From Thamnaconus septentrionalis (taxonomy: Eukaryota; Chordata; Actinopteri; Tetraodontiformes; Monacanthidae), in the NCBI GenBank assembly GCA_009823395.1, contig CM020509.1, positions 5,816,001-5,880,000 on the forward strand: a stretch of 64,000 bases of DNA, in the 5' to 3' direction. Both the position numbers and the translations under genes were made by a program. Positions 25,521-37,900 of this stretch are shown piece after piece (the first letter of the stretch is position 1; each line of letters starts with the position of its first letter). The notes below the pieces were generated by a model. It worked only from the letters and a program-made list of their open reading frames with translations, ran no database searches and was not told the origin of the DNA.

Positions 25521-26821
25521 ACATTTTATTTTATTCCTGTCACGGGCAGGTAAATGAAAAAGTTTCTTTTGGAATATCTTTTTTTCCACTGTGTTTATTG
25601 TGTAAGCACAGTGGTTGACTGGCGCATTTCAACAGAATCCAGCCAAGTGTAGAAATGAAAGTGTTTGGCTGGTGGACTCGGCACTGCAAGGGACAATTTT
25701 CCCATTATTTCTTAATAGAAATTGTATGTATTGTCTGTATTTTAATTATTATGTTTTTAATTGCCTCCCTCATTGTTAGTCTGCTCAAATTTCTCATGTG
25801 TAAAATATGAGGAAAGAAATCTCCCTTTTAAAATGTGTACATGCAAAATTTAAATAGTCCCATAGAAACAGCTGACAGCAATTTTTCATCATTAATATTA
25901 TCATTTTCTCACCAATTTAATTTAATTTTTTCCGTTGTCAACATCAATTTTATTTTATAATATATATATATTTTATAATATTTTAAACAGTCAAGGTCAA
26001 CTAAAGTACTTTACAGAGGAAAAGAAAAAAATAAATAAATAAAAATTGGCCATCACAAAATACATTGAATAAAATAAAAAATAAGAAAAACTAATCCACT
26101 TGTAGAAAACATTTTGATAAATCTCGAGATAAAACATTTTCAACCTGAGAGGAAGGTCAAAGAGAAGAGCTCAATATTTATACCCATCAACAAATAGCTG
26201 ATTAAAAGATCTTTACAAGGTTCCCAAATAAAAATCTAAACTATTTGCTGAGCTCTTCCATCAACTTTTTTCAACCTCAACCTCCATCGAACCCCTTCCA
26301 TCCTGCTGTTAGCATGCCGTGCACGACAGGGGACTAATCAGAGCGCCGATCCCGTCTAAGTTATAGTTTAAATTAAAAATTAAAAGCGTGGGATAATTGT
26401 GTCAATAAGTCACTGGTCACCGCGAGGCGCCCCTCATTGATTTATCTATTATTAACGAGCATCTGATTTGCCGCCGAGCGACCGAGCGCGCTCACAAGCT
26501 AATGAAGAAACATGGGTCTCCGCCCACTCATCCTGCTACTCTTCTAGAAAACAAGATATATTTTTCTGTGATCTATCTCTTTTTTACCACCTGTGAGCCA
26601 ATGCTTGAGTTTAAACATGAATTCTACCCGGCAGTCTTTCTTCGCTGGGCTCTGCTTGGAATTTGGAGGCTAGTGCAGAACTACGGCGATGTCAGGGTTA
26701 TTTCATTCTGAAAATGGAGGTCGTGCATGTTGGGGTTTGCGAGGTGAGGCTACAGGAGCCTGGAAGTGGAACGTGGGTGTGGCAGCAGGAGGGGATGGGA
26801 AAAAAATACAGGGGCATACGC

Positions 26822-26848
26822 GTGTGTGTGTGTGTGTGTGTGTGTGTG
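26822..26848. repeat. (GT)13 microsatellite close to splice acceptor
   Basis: A pure GT tract ends 65 bp upstream of the acceptor of the first coding tenm3 exon. GU-rich intronic tracts can bind splicing factors such as CELF and TDP-43 family proteins. Whether this one does is unknown. Confidence 0.93.
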
Positions 26849-26913
26849 CTTTTTCAAGATGAAGCAGATGGATTAGCGTTATCTGAGATCTGTGTCCTTC
26901 CCTCTTTCTGCAG

Positions 26914-27157
26914 GTGGAACGGCGCTGGAGGACCTGGTCGCCTCGGACTGGAAGGAGCTTTGACTGACTGAGCCTCGGCAGAGGAGTGGGGAAGAGGGGG
27001 AGAGAAGAAAGGGGAGAAAAAAAAATCCCCACACAAGGCTCGAATCACAACCAGGAAGAAGAGGAGGAGGTGTGAAATAATCCAGTAGCGAGCGTCTCGG
27101 GAGAGCGTCGGCGACGACAAGGGGGGAGGGAGCCGGGAAGCCCAGCATGCGGGCAGC
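26914..27157 (+). other. tenm3: 5'UTR part of first coding exon of teneurin
   Basis: The exon is opened by a textbook acceptor: a pyrimidine-rich run ending in TTTCTGCAG at 26913, with no AG in the preceding 24 bases. The 244-nt leader is purine-rich (GAGAAGAAAGGGG, GAAGAAGAGGAGGAGG). It has an in-frame TAG at 27086, so the main reading frame cannot extend further upstream within this exon. It contains one upstream ATG, at 27147. An acceptor upstream of the start codon means the transcript has at least one more 5' non-coding exon. Confidence 0.8.
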
Positions 27158-27170
27158 ATGGAACGGGTGA
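27147..27170 (+). other. Short upstream ORF overlapping the tenm3 start codon
   Basis: ATG at 27147 has A at position -3. It opens a seven-codon frame (MRAAWNG) that stops at TGA 27168-27170, ten bases past the first base of the main ATG and in a different frame. Ribosomes starting here would end downstream of the main start, so it could lower tenm3 translation. The main ATG has A at -3 and G at +4, a stronger context, which would allow leaky scanning. The regulatory effect is inferred. Confidence 0.6.
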
Positions 27171-27428
27171 GGGAGCAGCGGCCTTTCTGCTCGCTGTCCA
27201 AGAGCCAGAGGGAGCGCGAGAGGTACTGCGAGCGAGACAAGGATCGGGAGCGCCGCTACACAGCCTCGTCGGCCGAGCGCGAGGAGGGAGCCTGCCGCGT
27301 GCCCACGCAGAAGTCCTACAGCTCCAGCGAGACCCTGCAGGCCTTCGACCATGACCCGTCGCGCATGCTGTTCGGCGGCCGAGTCAAAGAGATGGTGCAC
27401 AAGGAGAGCGCCGAGTACGCCCGGCCAG
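27158..27428 (+). CDS. tenm3: Teneurin-3-like, first coding exon (residues 1-90 and first base of codon 91)
   Basis: This exon encodes the start of the cytoplasmic domain of a teneurin, a large type II membrane protein. Teneurins act in synaptic partner matching and neuronal adhesion, through homophilic contacts and latrophilin binding. Visible residues: start [16 protein letters not shown]; a highly charged Arg/Glu stretch at about 18-33; RRYTASSA at 32-39; [20 protein letters not shown] at 46-65, which is the teneurin N-terminal signature; then [10 protein letters not shown] at 75-84. The phrase [15 protein letters not shown] plus AFDHD and PFCSL fits Tenm3 better than Tenm1, 2 or 4, from memory of those families. 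The ATG has a strong context (A at -3, G at +4) and an in-frame stop lies upstream at 27086. The exon ends CCAG|GTGAGT, phase 1. Against the usual form it begins MERV rather than MDVK and has an insertion of about eight charged residues. It could belong to a duplicated fish paralogue. Confidence 0.93.
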
Positions 27429-29481
27429 GTGAGTCACCAAAAACAAACAAACAAACAAAAAAAAATCTATGTATATATGTTTCCCACCGCAGAGGATTGT
27501 TGTTTTTTTTTGACTTGCTTTCCGGGTGAGTGCCGGGGTTATTTAAGTTATTCTGCTTTGGTGAAAGAAGCTCGCATCATCAATTTCACAGTCGTTTCAC
27601 AGTTTTTTTTTTTTTTTTTTTTTTTTGATGAATAAAATAAAAGACATTTTTTCAGTCATCTAATTTTAAAGAGAAAATGTTACAGCTTTTTTTGTTTTTT
27701 TTTTTAAAAATATAGTAAATTCCTTATATATATTTCATTAAATCAGCTGAATTTTGACAGTTCAAAACCAAGATTATTAAATAAATGATGATTTTTTTTT
27801 TGCTGGGAATTAAATACCAAGGCCCAGCAAGATGCACTTGTATCTTTTTCATGGTTTACCACAGAATAGCGGTGCCAGAGTGAAACCTTGGGCTACTTTA
27901 CACGATATGGATCATGTTAAACGGGCTTGCTCTCCTTTTCTCAAACATGCAATAGAAACCACTGACGTGGTAAATGTTTTCATCCAGCTGGGCTGATTTA
28001 AAGTGACCGGAGGGGAAGGGTGGAGGGTGGGGGGGTGTTCAGTAAATAACCCTCGTCTGTAGTTGGCTGCTGAAAATTGCTGGGATTAGTTTAGTTTTTG
28101 CAGTTTATTCATTTTACGGCACTGAAAGACGAGACGTCTCTCAATTACCTCCCTGTTCATTACCTCGGTGCTCATTAGCGCCCGTGTTAGAGTTAATGAA
28201 CGTTTAAGTCGTGTGAGTAAAAGCAGTTTTTATTCATTGTTGGCGAATACTTTCCCTTTGCAAATGGAAAGTGTGCCTGTGTGTTTCTGTGTGTGTAGCC
28301 TTTGCTAGCTGTGTTCTGGTTATTAAATTAGCTAAATTAGCTTTTGCTACATTTCAATGTTTTTATTATAAAAGGGATATGACGTATAATAGTTATATAG
28401 TTGTTTCCATATATAGTCGTGACTGTTGGCTACTATGGCAGCAATCATGTTCCACATTAGCAAATGACCAAGGTCCACTGTTCATTTTTACATACTCTTA
28501 GCATTTTTTTATACTAGGCAACATTTTCTTGAAGTATTTTTTGACAGGTTTGAACAAGATAAAAATGTTTGACCTTAAAAAATACAATTAATAATTAATA
28601 ATAGAGCTAATGTACTAATATAACTAATAATTCCTATTATGAAGTGAATTAAATGGGACGCAATGTGATGGTGACCCACCATCAAAACCAGGTTCAGCCT
28701 AAGTTGATATCAAAGAAAATGAGGGCTGGGTTTCGATGATGATAATAACAGTGATGCTGCTGATGATGATGATGGTGGTGGGTGCAGTGGGTGATTCATT
28801 CAGACTACTTGGTTGCCAGAGCGTTCTAATATAGCCAACTGGAGTTATTTTGGTTGACTGGCAATATTCCCGTGTCTCCTTTAAAAATAGTCAGGAAGTG
28901 TTCGCTTTGGATGCTGGGGCGCCTGGCTCTGCAATAATTTGTGTGCAGTGAGACAAATCAGAGCCTAAAGTCATTCAAAATAAAGAAACAGCAAATGTAT
29001 TTTGAAGTTGCGTTTTTGTTTTTGTTTTTTTGTTTTCTTTTATAAAGTGAATTCTGAAACAGAAATGAAATAATTATCAGTAATCAACTGGATTTTCGTT
29101 TGATATTTGCATAAAACAGGAGCTCTTGATTTTCTGGGTCAGTTCATTTTATTTGGTTCTAATTAAAGTTGGTGGTTATTAAAATGTCACCGGGTCCCAG
29201 ATTACACTGTGAGCTTCAGTGTGATGCGGCTGAAAGAAAAACTTCCTCAGATTCCAGATGAGTTGATTAGTTGGTGTTAAGCGGCTGCGGAGGTCGCCGC
29301 CGAGGCTTTAATTCAGCAATTAGCCCGTCCACCCCGCGGCCCCTGCTCTTAGGCTCGCTTCAGCGTTTTTGTTTTTTCCTTTTCCCCTTTGCATTTTTTC
29401 CATTTTCCCAGCAGCGCCTCTCTCCTCTCAGCCGTTGACCGTTTCCCGCTTTGTTAACTTTTACGACCGCTCCCGTTGCAG
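27429..29481 (+). other. tenm3: Teneurin intron between coding exons 1 and 2
   Basis: This is a 2,053-bp GT-AG intron. The donor is GTGAGT at 27429. The acceptor is TCCCGTTGCAG ending at 29481, with a plausible branch-point sequence TTGTTAAC about 25 bases upstream. It contains poly-T runs (for example 27604-27626), an AT-rich middle and a short GAT/GGT repeat near 28735-28780. No other gene is seen in it. Confidence 0.9.
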
Positions 29482-29766
29482 GCCAGACCTTCTCGCTGAG
29501 GCAGCTGGGGATCTGCGAGCCGCCGCCGCCTCGCCGGGGCTTGGCGCCGTGCCCCGAGACGGGGCTCTCGCACCCGCTCGGCGGCTACGCCAGGGGGCCC
29601 GTCTCCGCCGCCGAGAACCATGAGCCGCCGTCGCCGGAACGTACCATGGCGCTCTGGGGGACGGGGGCAAAGTCGTCCGGGCAGGACTCCTGCCTGTCCA
29701 GCCGTTCCAACTCGGCGCTCACGCTCACTGACACGGAAATGGACAATAAATCGGACAACGAGATGG
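29482..29766 (+). CDS. tenm3: Teneurin-3-like, second coding exon (residues 91-185 and first base of codon 186)
   Basis: This exon continues the cytoplasmic domain. It starts by completing the split Gly codon, then reads [20 protein letters not shown]. Next come a Pro-rich patch, a variable stretch, [13 protein letters not shown] and the strongly conserved [17 protein letters not shown] at residues 160-176, followed by MDNKSDNEM. The order FTLRQLG, CEP, LWG and [17 protein letters not shown] is that of vertebrate Tenm3. The exon is 285 nt, phase 1 on both sides, and so could be skipped without shifting the frame. The donor is ATGG|GTGAGT at 29767; the open frame simply runs on into the intron. 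The middle is diverged: the acidic DADTE-type segment seen in other teneurins before the SPEH motif is replaced by [11 protein letters not shown]. The remaining exons (transmembrane segment, EGF repeats, NHL, YD repeats, C-terminal domain) lie beyond this window. Confidence 0.93.
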
Positions 29767-32700
29767 GTGAGTGGGGCTCGTTGGAGAGCCGGCTTTCCCC
29801 CCCTTTTTTCCATCCAAAAATGCCTTTTTTTATTGCGCCGCAATGGAGGGAAGCTGCAGTTTTTCGGAGGGGTTGGAACAGGGCCGGAGCCGGAGACGAG
29901 AAGCTGATTGGCCGAGAGCCCAGTGGAGGCCCTATTGGTTGAGGACGGGGAGCGTATCCGGAGAGGCTTTTTTGGCTGCCACCTTTTCTGAAAGGGATCA
30001 AAGGCACGGCGGCGTCTCCGCGTGTGAAAAAAAAAAAAAAAAAGGGGGGACTGGGCCCTCGGATTGAGTGGTTTGTGACTCACCTGGTCCTTCACCGCAG
30101 GGGGGGCCGCGCAGTTTGATAAAGTTTCCCCCGAGGGGCGAGCGCATCATCAAAGATAGCTTTGTGTGCGCGAGCGCGAGCGCCCCGGCCGGAGATTTTT
30201 CGGCCGGTGGAATTTTTCTGCGGCGCTTGACTGGCCGTGCACAATGCCTGATTAAACGGTTTGAAGTGCAAATTTGCCGGCGTGCGTGCGCGCGAGGGGG
30301 AGAAGAAACCTGAGAGATGTGAGGTTTTTTTTCTCTGTTTGAAGGCAGCGGGGTACAACCCCTGTCACGTGGCAGCGGCTGGGCGTAAGGAGGATAGCAA
30401 AAAAATAAAATAAAAATACCGTCAAGAGTTGTCGATTTTTGTCTGTTTCCAAAACCATTTTTGTTTGCGGTCTGGTTTTTTTCCCCTCCCGTCCTCCCCT
30501 CCTCCTCCTCCTCCTCCTCTTTGCTGCCTCTGCATTAAGTCAGTAATGTTCCTCCTCCTCCCCTGCCGCTGCAGTTATCCTCCCTCGGCGTAAATCATCA
30601 ACATTCCATCTCTGATCCCGAGCGTCCCTGACACCGCCCGTCATTCATCATCAGCGCCGCCGGCCCGCCGCCGCCGGCCGCCCGCCTGCCCGTTACGGTG
30701 CGTCGCGACGCGAGGCGAGGCGAGGCCCTAATTGCTTTAAGGAAAGTGACGATGCCAGAGAGCGGCGAGCGGTTAAAATGATTGGACATGATCGCACTTT
30801 CCTGGCCGGAACGTCGGAAGAGAGACACGGAGAGACAGAGGGAGAGGGAGAGAGGAAGGAATAGAAATGGGGAAAGCGTGTCGTGTTCAAGTGCCGTCAT
30901 TTTTTTTTTTCCCTCTCCCGCCCTGAAAGCGGCGACTCTGCTCTGACGCTCCAGACACGTCGTTATTCCCAAATAGCTGCAGTCACGATAGTGAGCTCGT
31001 CCTGGAGGAGGGTCGACTGCGGGCTCTTGAACCCGCTAGCGGTGCTACGGCGTCGCCCACCTTTCGCTCCGGCCCCGATTTGTACAAGTGATTCGTACGA
31101 ACACGACCTCTGGTTCCTGTGATAGCCACCGTGCTTGCTGGCCGTGAAGCCGTGTCCCCAGGTGGACCCAGTTCTTCCGCTGACCCCTCGAGTGTCGCAC
31201 CCAGAGGTTTTGGCTCTAGCGCGCTAACTGCTAGCCGCTAGCTTTAGGTAATCACAATTTTAAATTGAACTGCCCTCGCATGGCCGAGCTAATTCAATGA
31301 ACGGAGACTTGCCAGAGAACAGGAGTGTATTTACTTGGGATATGAAGGTCAGTGTCGCAGCATTGCGGCTACGTGTCTGAATGTCGCTTGTACACATGCG
31401 ACGGACGCTAACGACAGTTTTCCCGCTCCTTCCCAGGCGTAAACCTGTGATATGCATTTTTTTGCACTCATTTTAACCCTTTGATTCCTGCCGCTGACTA
31501 AATGCAGACTCACTGCACGTTTGTTTTTTTCTGATAAATCTTGTGAAAAATGTGAACCTTGTGTACCTTGTTCAAAATTGATAGAACATGTCAATTCGAA
31601 CTTGACTCTTTTTCCTTATAAGTCTGTTGAAAGGATTCGGCAGCCTGGTTTGAACCTGGCTTCATTTAGAATCTGAACCTCAGAAAAATAAAACCTCGCC
31701 ACTTTTCCACCTCTGCACATTTACACATAATTCCCTTTTTCCAATTTTTTTTTTTCTTTTTGGAGGGTGGAGGAGGGGGAGGGGGGCCTTTATAGGACAT
31801 TGCACTTTTGACTTTCACTCTTTAATGAAGCAGCTAAGAGAAATGACCCATCCAGAGGTTTCCATCAAGTGAATATGCGCGCGGGAGCTCCGTCGAGGGG
31901 CCGTTCGGCGCCACTTATTCATAAATGAACTCGATATTTCATTCTAATTCGCCCCCGTTCTGCCGAGCGTTCGACACACGCAAAACTGCCAGAGTGCCGC
32001 GGCACGTCTCGCACCTATGGTGATCTGCGGCGGGCGCTTTCACCTCGGCGGCCGCCCCGGAAGCGGAGAGGTCCGCCTCTCGAAGACGGAGACCACGGTC
32101 GGAGGTTTTGCGCGTTCGTTTGAACGATCCGGCAGCCGCGGAGGTTAAATGCAGTTTCGATGCTCCGCTAGAGTGGAAACCAGCCGCCCAGAGAGCCGTC
32201 AGCCAGGCTGCATTGTAGCCTGACAGCTAAGAAAAAAAATAAATAAATAAAAGAAAATCATAGGGTAAGCACACTGTATTGTGTCGTTTGTGCAAACGTC
32301 GTCTTTATTTCCATTCGCCTCGCTCCAAGGACCCTTCTGTCTTCCCGCCAGACGCATTAAGCTGCGGGATGTTTTTAATCGAAAACTCTCAGAAGAAGTG
32401 ATACGGAGACATCTGTTAAGTAGATTTTATTGATTTTTTTTTTTTTTCACTCGGCATCATCTGCCGTCACCGACAACATCCCTTGATGTAAAACTGATTG
32501 ATTGTTTAACATGTGTTAGATTTATTTATTTACTTATTTATTTCGCTCCTTGCATCGAGGAGATTGGACTCCCAACATTGTGCGTTGGTCCCAACAGCTA
32601 AAGAGGTCTCCTCAAGGTACGTGGTACCTAAACGCCACACAGTGACGCTTACACTGACCCAGGATGTAGAAGATTCTTGAAAAGAAAAATCATTATTTAA

Positions 32701-33633
32701 GGTCATTTTGGCCCCGATTGAACCAACTTTGGGGTCATTTTCTAAAAATATTATGCTCATCTGTTCCCGTTGGCATGAATGTTTAATCGCTTCTTACTTA
32801 AAGTGATATTCTTGTCATGAAAACCCCTCCGACCTCCCCTTCCTTCTCCTCACGAGTTTATTAATACCTCCACCTCCTCCAGTCGATATTCAGCCAAACT
32901 TCTGCCTTCCGCAACGTGCGCGCCCACGCTGGCGTGCACGCAAACACACCCACCACTTTGTTCGCCCAGAGCCGCTGCCGCCGCAAATTTGACGTGTGCA
33001 GGATGTTGCTGTGATTTTGGAACTTTGTGCGGGCAAGTTCTATTTTTACACAAGCGGGAGAAAAAAAAACCAAACAAACAAACTGCAGCTTAAATTTTGC
33101 AAGAATGGAGCTGCTGCGCGTGAGCCCGGTCACTCCCACAGTGCTGCTGTAGGTTCAGATGAGCAACATCGATTTTATTTGCAAAAAAAAAAATCTACTG
33201 TAACTCTAAACAGGAGAGCGGCGCTTTTTTATTATCATTTTTTGAAACAAAGGTGGACATATTTTTTGATAGCGCTGCGTCCTAACAAAGAGGTCCAAGG
33301 CTGCAGCGCTGAAACATTGTTCAGCTTGTGAATTATGAATTACAGAAGTAGCAGGAGCCGTCGGTCTGCCGAGGTTAGAATGTAGGTCACCTGTTCTTCT
33401 TCTGTTTTTTTCACTCACTCTAGCACGGAGCCAGTCGTTGAGTCTTATGTAAAGCAGCCGCCCGGCTCCAACAATCTTCATTTATGCGTTCAATAATGTA
33501 GATTTATGTCTGTAAATACGGCGTGGGCTGTAGCTGCCAGTCACCATTTGGCAATAATTACCTGCAAATCTAATTCAATCATATTTCTCTCATTGCCGAG
33601 ACAGAAACGTTGACACGCCGCGTCCGTTTTGCC

Positions 33634-33655
33634 CGTAACGTAACGTAACGTAACG
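33634..33655. repeat. (CGTAA)n pentanucleotide repeat
   Basis: About four and a half copies of a five-base unit containing CpG, in otherwise unique intron sequence. Confidence 0.85.
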
Positions 33656-34625
33656 TGTGTTTTTTGCCAAAGTCGACATGATTTTTTTTTTCTTCCCTTC
33701 TGAGAATCGATACGATGGTGCTCATGGAAGTCGAGCGAGAGCAACGAGCAGCCCAGCCAGCGCCGCCCTGCCCGCTCGGCTCGGCTCCCTAATAGGGTGT
33801 GAAAAAAGCTCAGCACCGACTTGTTCTGCAGCACCTCGGCCGCGGGGGCGGGGGGGTGGAGGGGTTGGCTACGCGTCTGCTGACCCCTGGTTAGGAGAGA
33901 AGGGGGCGGGGGAGTGGGGGAGAGTGGGGGGGGGCTCCCCGCAGCACCTGTCATCCTCAGTTAAGGCTCCGTCGCTCGCTGCGGCCCTCCCCGACTCTGT
34001 CCACAGTCATTTCTCAAGGCAGCAAAAATTACCTCCCTTTGATGTTTTCATGGCGGATGAGCCGAGCGGCGCCGCACTTTGTGGGGCGCCGTCACGTCCG
34101 GGCCTGTTTTTTTTTATATAGTTCTTTTTTTTCCCCAAAAGGACGTGTTAAAAAAGAAAAAATGTAATTGCATTTTGTGTGACTCAAATCCCTCCAATGC
34201 CCCCCTTTTTTAAAAAAAATAAAAAATATATATTTTTCAGTTGTTTTTTTGGTTTTACAGTGGAACATGGCTCGCGCTTTCATTTGTGTGCGTGCGCGTG
34301 TGTGTGTATGTGTCTGTGCCAGTAAAAGGTTAATTAAATCAGTGGAGGAGTCAAAGTGTGCTGTAGCACAGCGAGCACCAAAGGCTTTTTGGGTGGGAGT
34401 ATGAAAGTGTATCAGACGCCCTCCGCCATGTTCCTGCGCGAGCGCGCGTGCGCGTGCGATTGTGTGTCTGTGGGTGCGCGCGTTCGCCTTCCTTCGCTCG
34501 CTGCTGATTTTCTCTCTTCATCTCGCTCTCGCACACCAAAACAGGAGCGTCTGACTTTGTTTCTCGCACCGTGTTGAAGATTATAAAAAAAAAAAAAAAA
34601 AATCATGCAAAGACGCCTGCACGCG

Positions 34626-34649
34626 CACACACACACACACACACACACA
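34626..34649. repeat. (CA)12 microsatellite
   Basis: A pure CA tract of 24 bp preceded by a poly-A run at about 34585-34601. Confidence 0.93.
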
Positions 34650-34874
34650 GATAGACACAGAGGGGACGTCATGCTGACGAAGGTGACACACCATCTGTCA
34701 AACTCAGCCTCAGATCCTGTCTTGCACAGTGACAGTGGAATCTGCCTATTGATCGTCGCCGGCACGAATCCTGTCTTGCCGCGCTCTTAATGCAGTATGG
34801 CACCGAGTGGAGCACCAAAGCAATAAATAACATCAGAGGAGTTGGGTTTCTATGTGTGCGTGCGTTTGGTTTGT

Positions 34875-34901
34875 GTTGTTGTTGTTGTTGTTGTTGTTGT
34901 T
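34875..34901. repeat. (GTT)9 microsatellite
   Basis: A pure GTT trinucleotide tract. A (GTG)n tract of about 22 bp follows near 35091-35112. Confidence 0.93.
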
Positions 34902-37900
34902 TTCATATTTATTTATCTTGCAGTGGTCAAAAGGGGACGCCATCTGTGATGTTTTCTTTTTCTTTTTGAAGATCAGCTCTGAAACTGGCAGAGGAAACGG
35001 TTTCATCAGCGACTTGCTGGGGTTGTCGTCACTTGTCGTCAACGCTCGGGCTGCGCTCTTGCCAGCGCCGGAGCAGATGTGGCGCCTGAGTGTGGTGGTG
35101 GTGGTGGTGGTAGGTGTTGGTTCTCCGTCAGCGTGGTTCCTATTTTGGAGTCGCCCCCAGGAGGTCTTGAGGTGCCGTGTTTTGCACCTTTTAGAAGGCG
35201 ACAAACCTGAAGACCTGCGTGTCAAACTGGACGCATTTCACCGCCCGACTTGGCCTCTTGTTTGGTGCTTCGAATGCATCACGCATCAGCGCCACAGCAG
35301 CACACGGTGCATGGAAAAAAGCTGGAAAAAAACAAAACATCCCACTTGTGCCGTGGCTACCTCCTGCTGAGGAGATCATCTAATTAGACTTTGCAGTGTC
35401 TGGCTGTATTAATTTGCATTTTAATAAGTGAAGGCAACATTTTTTTTTTTTTTTGAGAGAGAGCCTACAACCCTTAAATACACTTTTTCAGGGTTCATAG
35501 TGAAATTACTGGATTGTTTTTCTAAGAATTAATGAATAAATTATCATGAAATTGGAACTAACGGTCCACTAGCGGCAAGAGCCACGATAGCCATGATGGA
35601 TGTGATTTAGCGTAAAATATCATTTTGGGGTGATTTTTCTGTAGCATCTTCAAAGATGATGTTGTTTAATTTCATTTTAAATGGATGTTTCTTTATATAT
35701 TTGTATTAAATAATTGGCAGCAGAATAAATTGCCATTTCTGTATTGTGTAATTTTTTATAATTCTTATTCTCATTAGTTTGAGAATATCAACGTCATTTT
35801 TCAGACATGATGTCCAAATTTTTAAAAAATATTTTCACTCTATTGTCTTTTTATTAGACCAGCAGTCATAAAAAAAAACACAAAGCTAACGGCCCCATCC
35901 CGCAAAATCCAAACAACAACTAAAAAACGTAACGCTAACAATTTTCACCTGCTAAAAATTTGCACAGCAGAAGTCAGCAGAATGTCCACAACTTTTTCAG
36001 CCCAGTGCTGAGCTGTTGTTCTCGTCCGGCCGTCGCACTTGCACGCTAGCAAAACACCGAACGCCGAACTCTTTGCTCGGTCTCATCGCTCGCCGTCGCG
36101 CGACAACTTATTACGTGTTAGGATTGCTCGGCAGTCGTCAATTACGAGGACTACTATTTACCGTCCTCTGGAGAAAATGGCTTATTTCATTTCATCAGCC
36201 GCTCTAATTGAGTGATTGTGTTACCAGGCTGCACGGAAACGGCAAATGAATACCAATGGATGCAAAAGCCCCGCAGATTAGCATGTTGGTCCAATTGTGT
36301 TGTCCTTAATTGCGTGTACGACTGATGTCTACTTATTCACTGACTGCGTTTTCCCCACAATTCTCCCGCCACTGGAACGCACAACGGCAAGTGTGTAATA
36401 AAAAAGAATTGCACTGCGGCCGATGCCGATGTCTCCTTCCTTGCGCAAACAACCCAGGCCTTTAAATTCCAACAGGACCATCGGCTCTTCCACCCTCTCT
36501 GGTCCGGGGCCCCCTTCGGTCCAGTTGTTGCCATGACAGCCCCTTCTTCCCTTCATCTCCTGCTCTGTGGCTCTGTGCTGTGCAAACATGCGGCCAAAGA
36601 TATTTTGAAGAGGCCAAAATAAGGAAATGGAGCAATGAAGCCTTCCACTCTTCAACAAATTTTTCCTCTCCTGCTCCCCCCGAAGCACCGAAGGACCACC
36701 GACCAGCTCGGGTCCACGTCTTCTTCCCTTTATGACATCGTCTCTCTCCACAACTGTCTCGGGACGCGAGCAAATATTTGTTATATCACGTTGTTGTTGT
36801 TGCAACGCCGCGGCGGCTTTGACCTTTCACCGTCCTCTGTATTTCATGTTGGCAATCAAAGCAGACGGAGAAAAAAAGAAAGTCAAGGTGATTCTTCATC
36901 TGCGATCTCATCTGAATGTCTCTGAAAGAGGAGCCGGCTTGTTGTTGCTCGCCGGCCCGCTCGGTCGCCTCCTGTTCCTGAATGAAGAAGCCCCTTTGTC
37001 CGCGCACTTCCAACGAGTCCTTGAGCATCACACGGCGCTCTGATTGGAGTTATTAATAAAGGCGAGGTGCGTCTGAGCGATGACAAGAAGGGGGTGGGGG
37101 AAAAAAAAAGAAAGGAAACAATGCGGTTTATTGCTGTTGGCTGCTGCGGTTGTGCTCTCCAGCAGTCTGGATCGTCCTCCATGTAAAAAGCCCCACCAAA
37201 AACACAGCCGGGGCCTGATGTAAAAATCAAGAGGCGAATTATGAGGCCGAGTGTAATGATTAAACATGTTGGGAAATTGAAATAGGCTCCAATCTTTTTT
37301 TTTTTTTCTTCTTCTTCCTCTCTCTTGCACATGCAATTAAAAGAACATTTTAACTGCAAATTATAGCGCTGGATCTTTTTTTTTCTTCTCACTCTCTCTC
37401 TTTCATTGGCAGCCGGAACGCGTTTAACTCTTTTATATACAGAAATAAATGTTTAATTAAAGGAGCTCCGGTGTCAGATGGGGTTTCATGGAGTTTTCAT
37501 CATGTGAGCATTTCATCCGGCTCAAACAATGGATGGAATCAAAGGATTCCCTTTTTGATTTTGTCGGGCGACGCCTCTAATATTCGCCGGTGTTAATAAT
37601 GGGGAAATGTTGGAAAACCTGATCGCAGGATGGCAGTCACTGTTTTTTTGGGGGTTATTTGTAAAAGAAAGACTCCACCCATTGTCATCATCCCCATTTC
37701 TGACATCATTACTTCAGATTTAAATTTTAATGTGAAAACTTCACTCTTTTTTATTTCCTTTTTGTATGGATTTAAATCCATTTTCTGACTTTTATTTTTA
37801 TCTGGCGTGCATTTTAACCTCTCTGGCTGAGATTTTTTTCTTTTTCATCCATGGAATTTTTCACAGTTGTTATTAATGGTTACTCTTACTTTAATGTCAC

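Noticed and set aside
26879..27400. Minus-strand open frame of 173 codons over teneurin exon 1
   Set aside because: It is antisense to the identified exon and explained by its GC-rich codons.
29454..30095. Minus-strand open frame of 213 codons over teneurin exon 2
   Set aside because: It is the antisense shadow of a GC-rich coding exon and its flank.
36329..36805. Minus-strand open frame of 158 codons
   Set aside because: No recognisable motif, overlapping frames of similar length on both strands, and no start or splice context.
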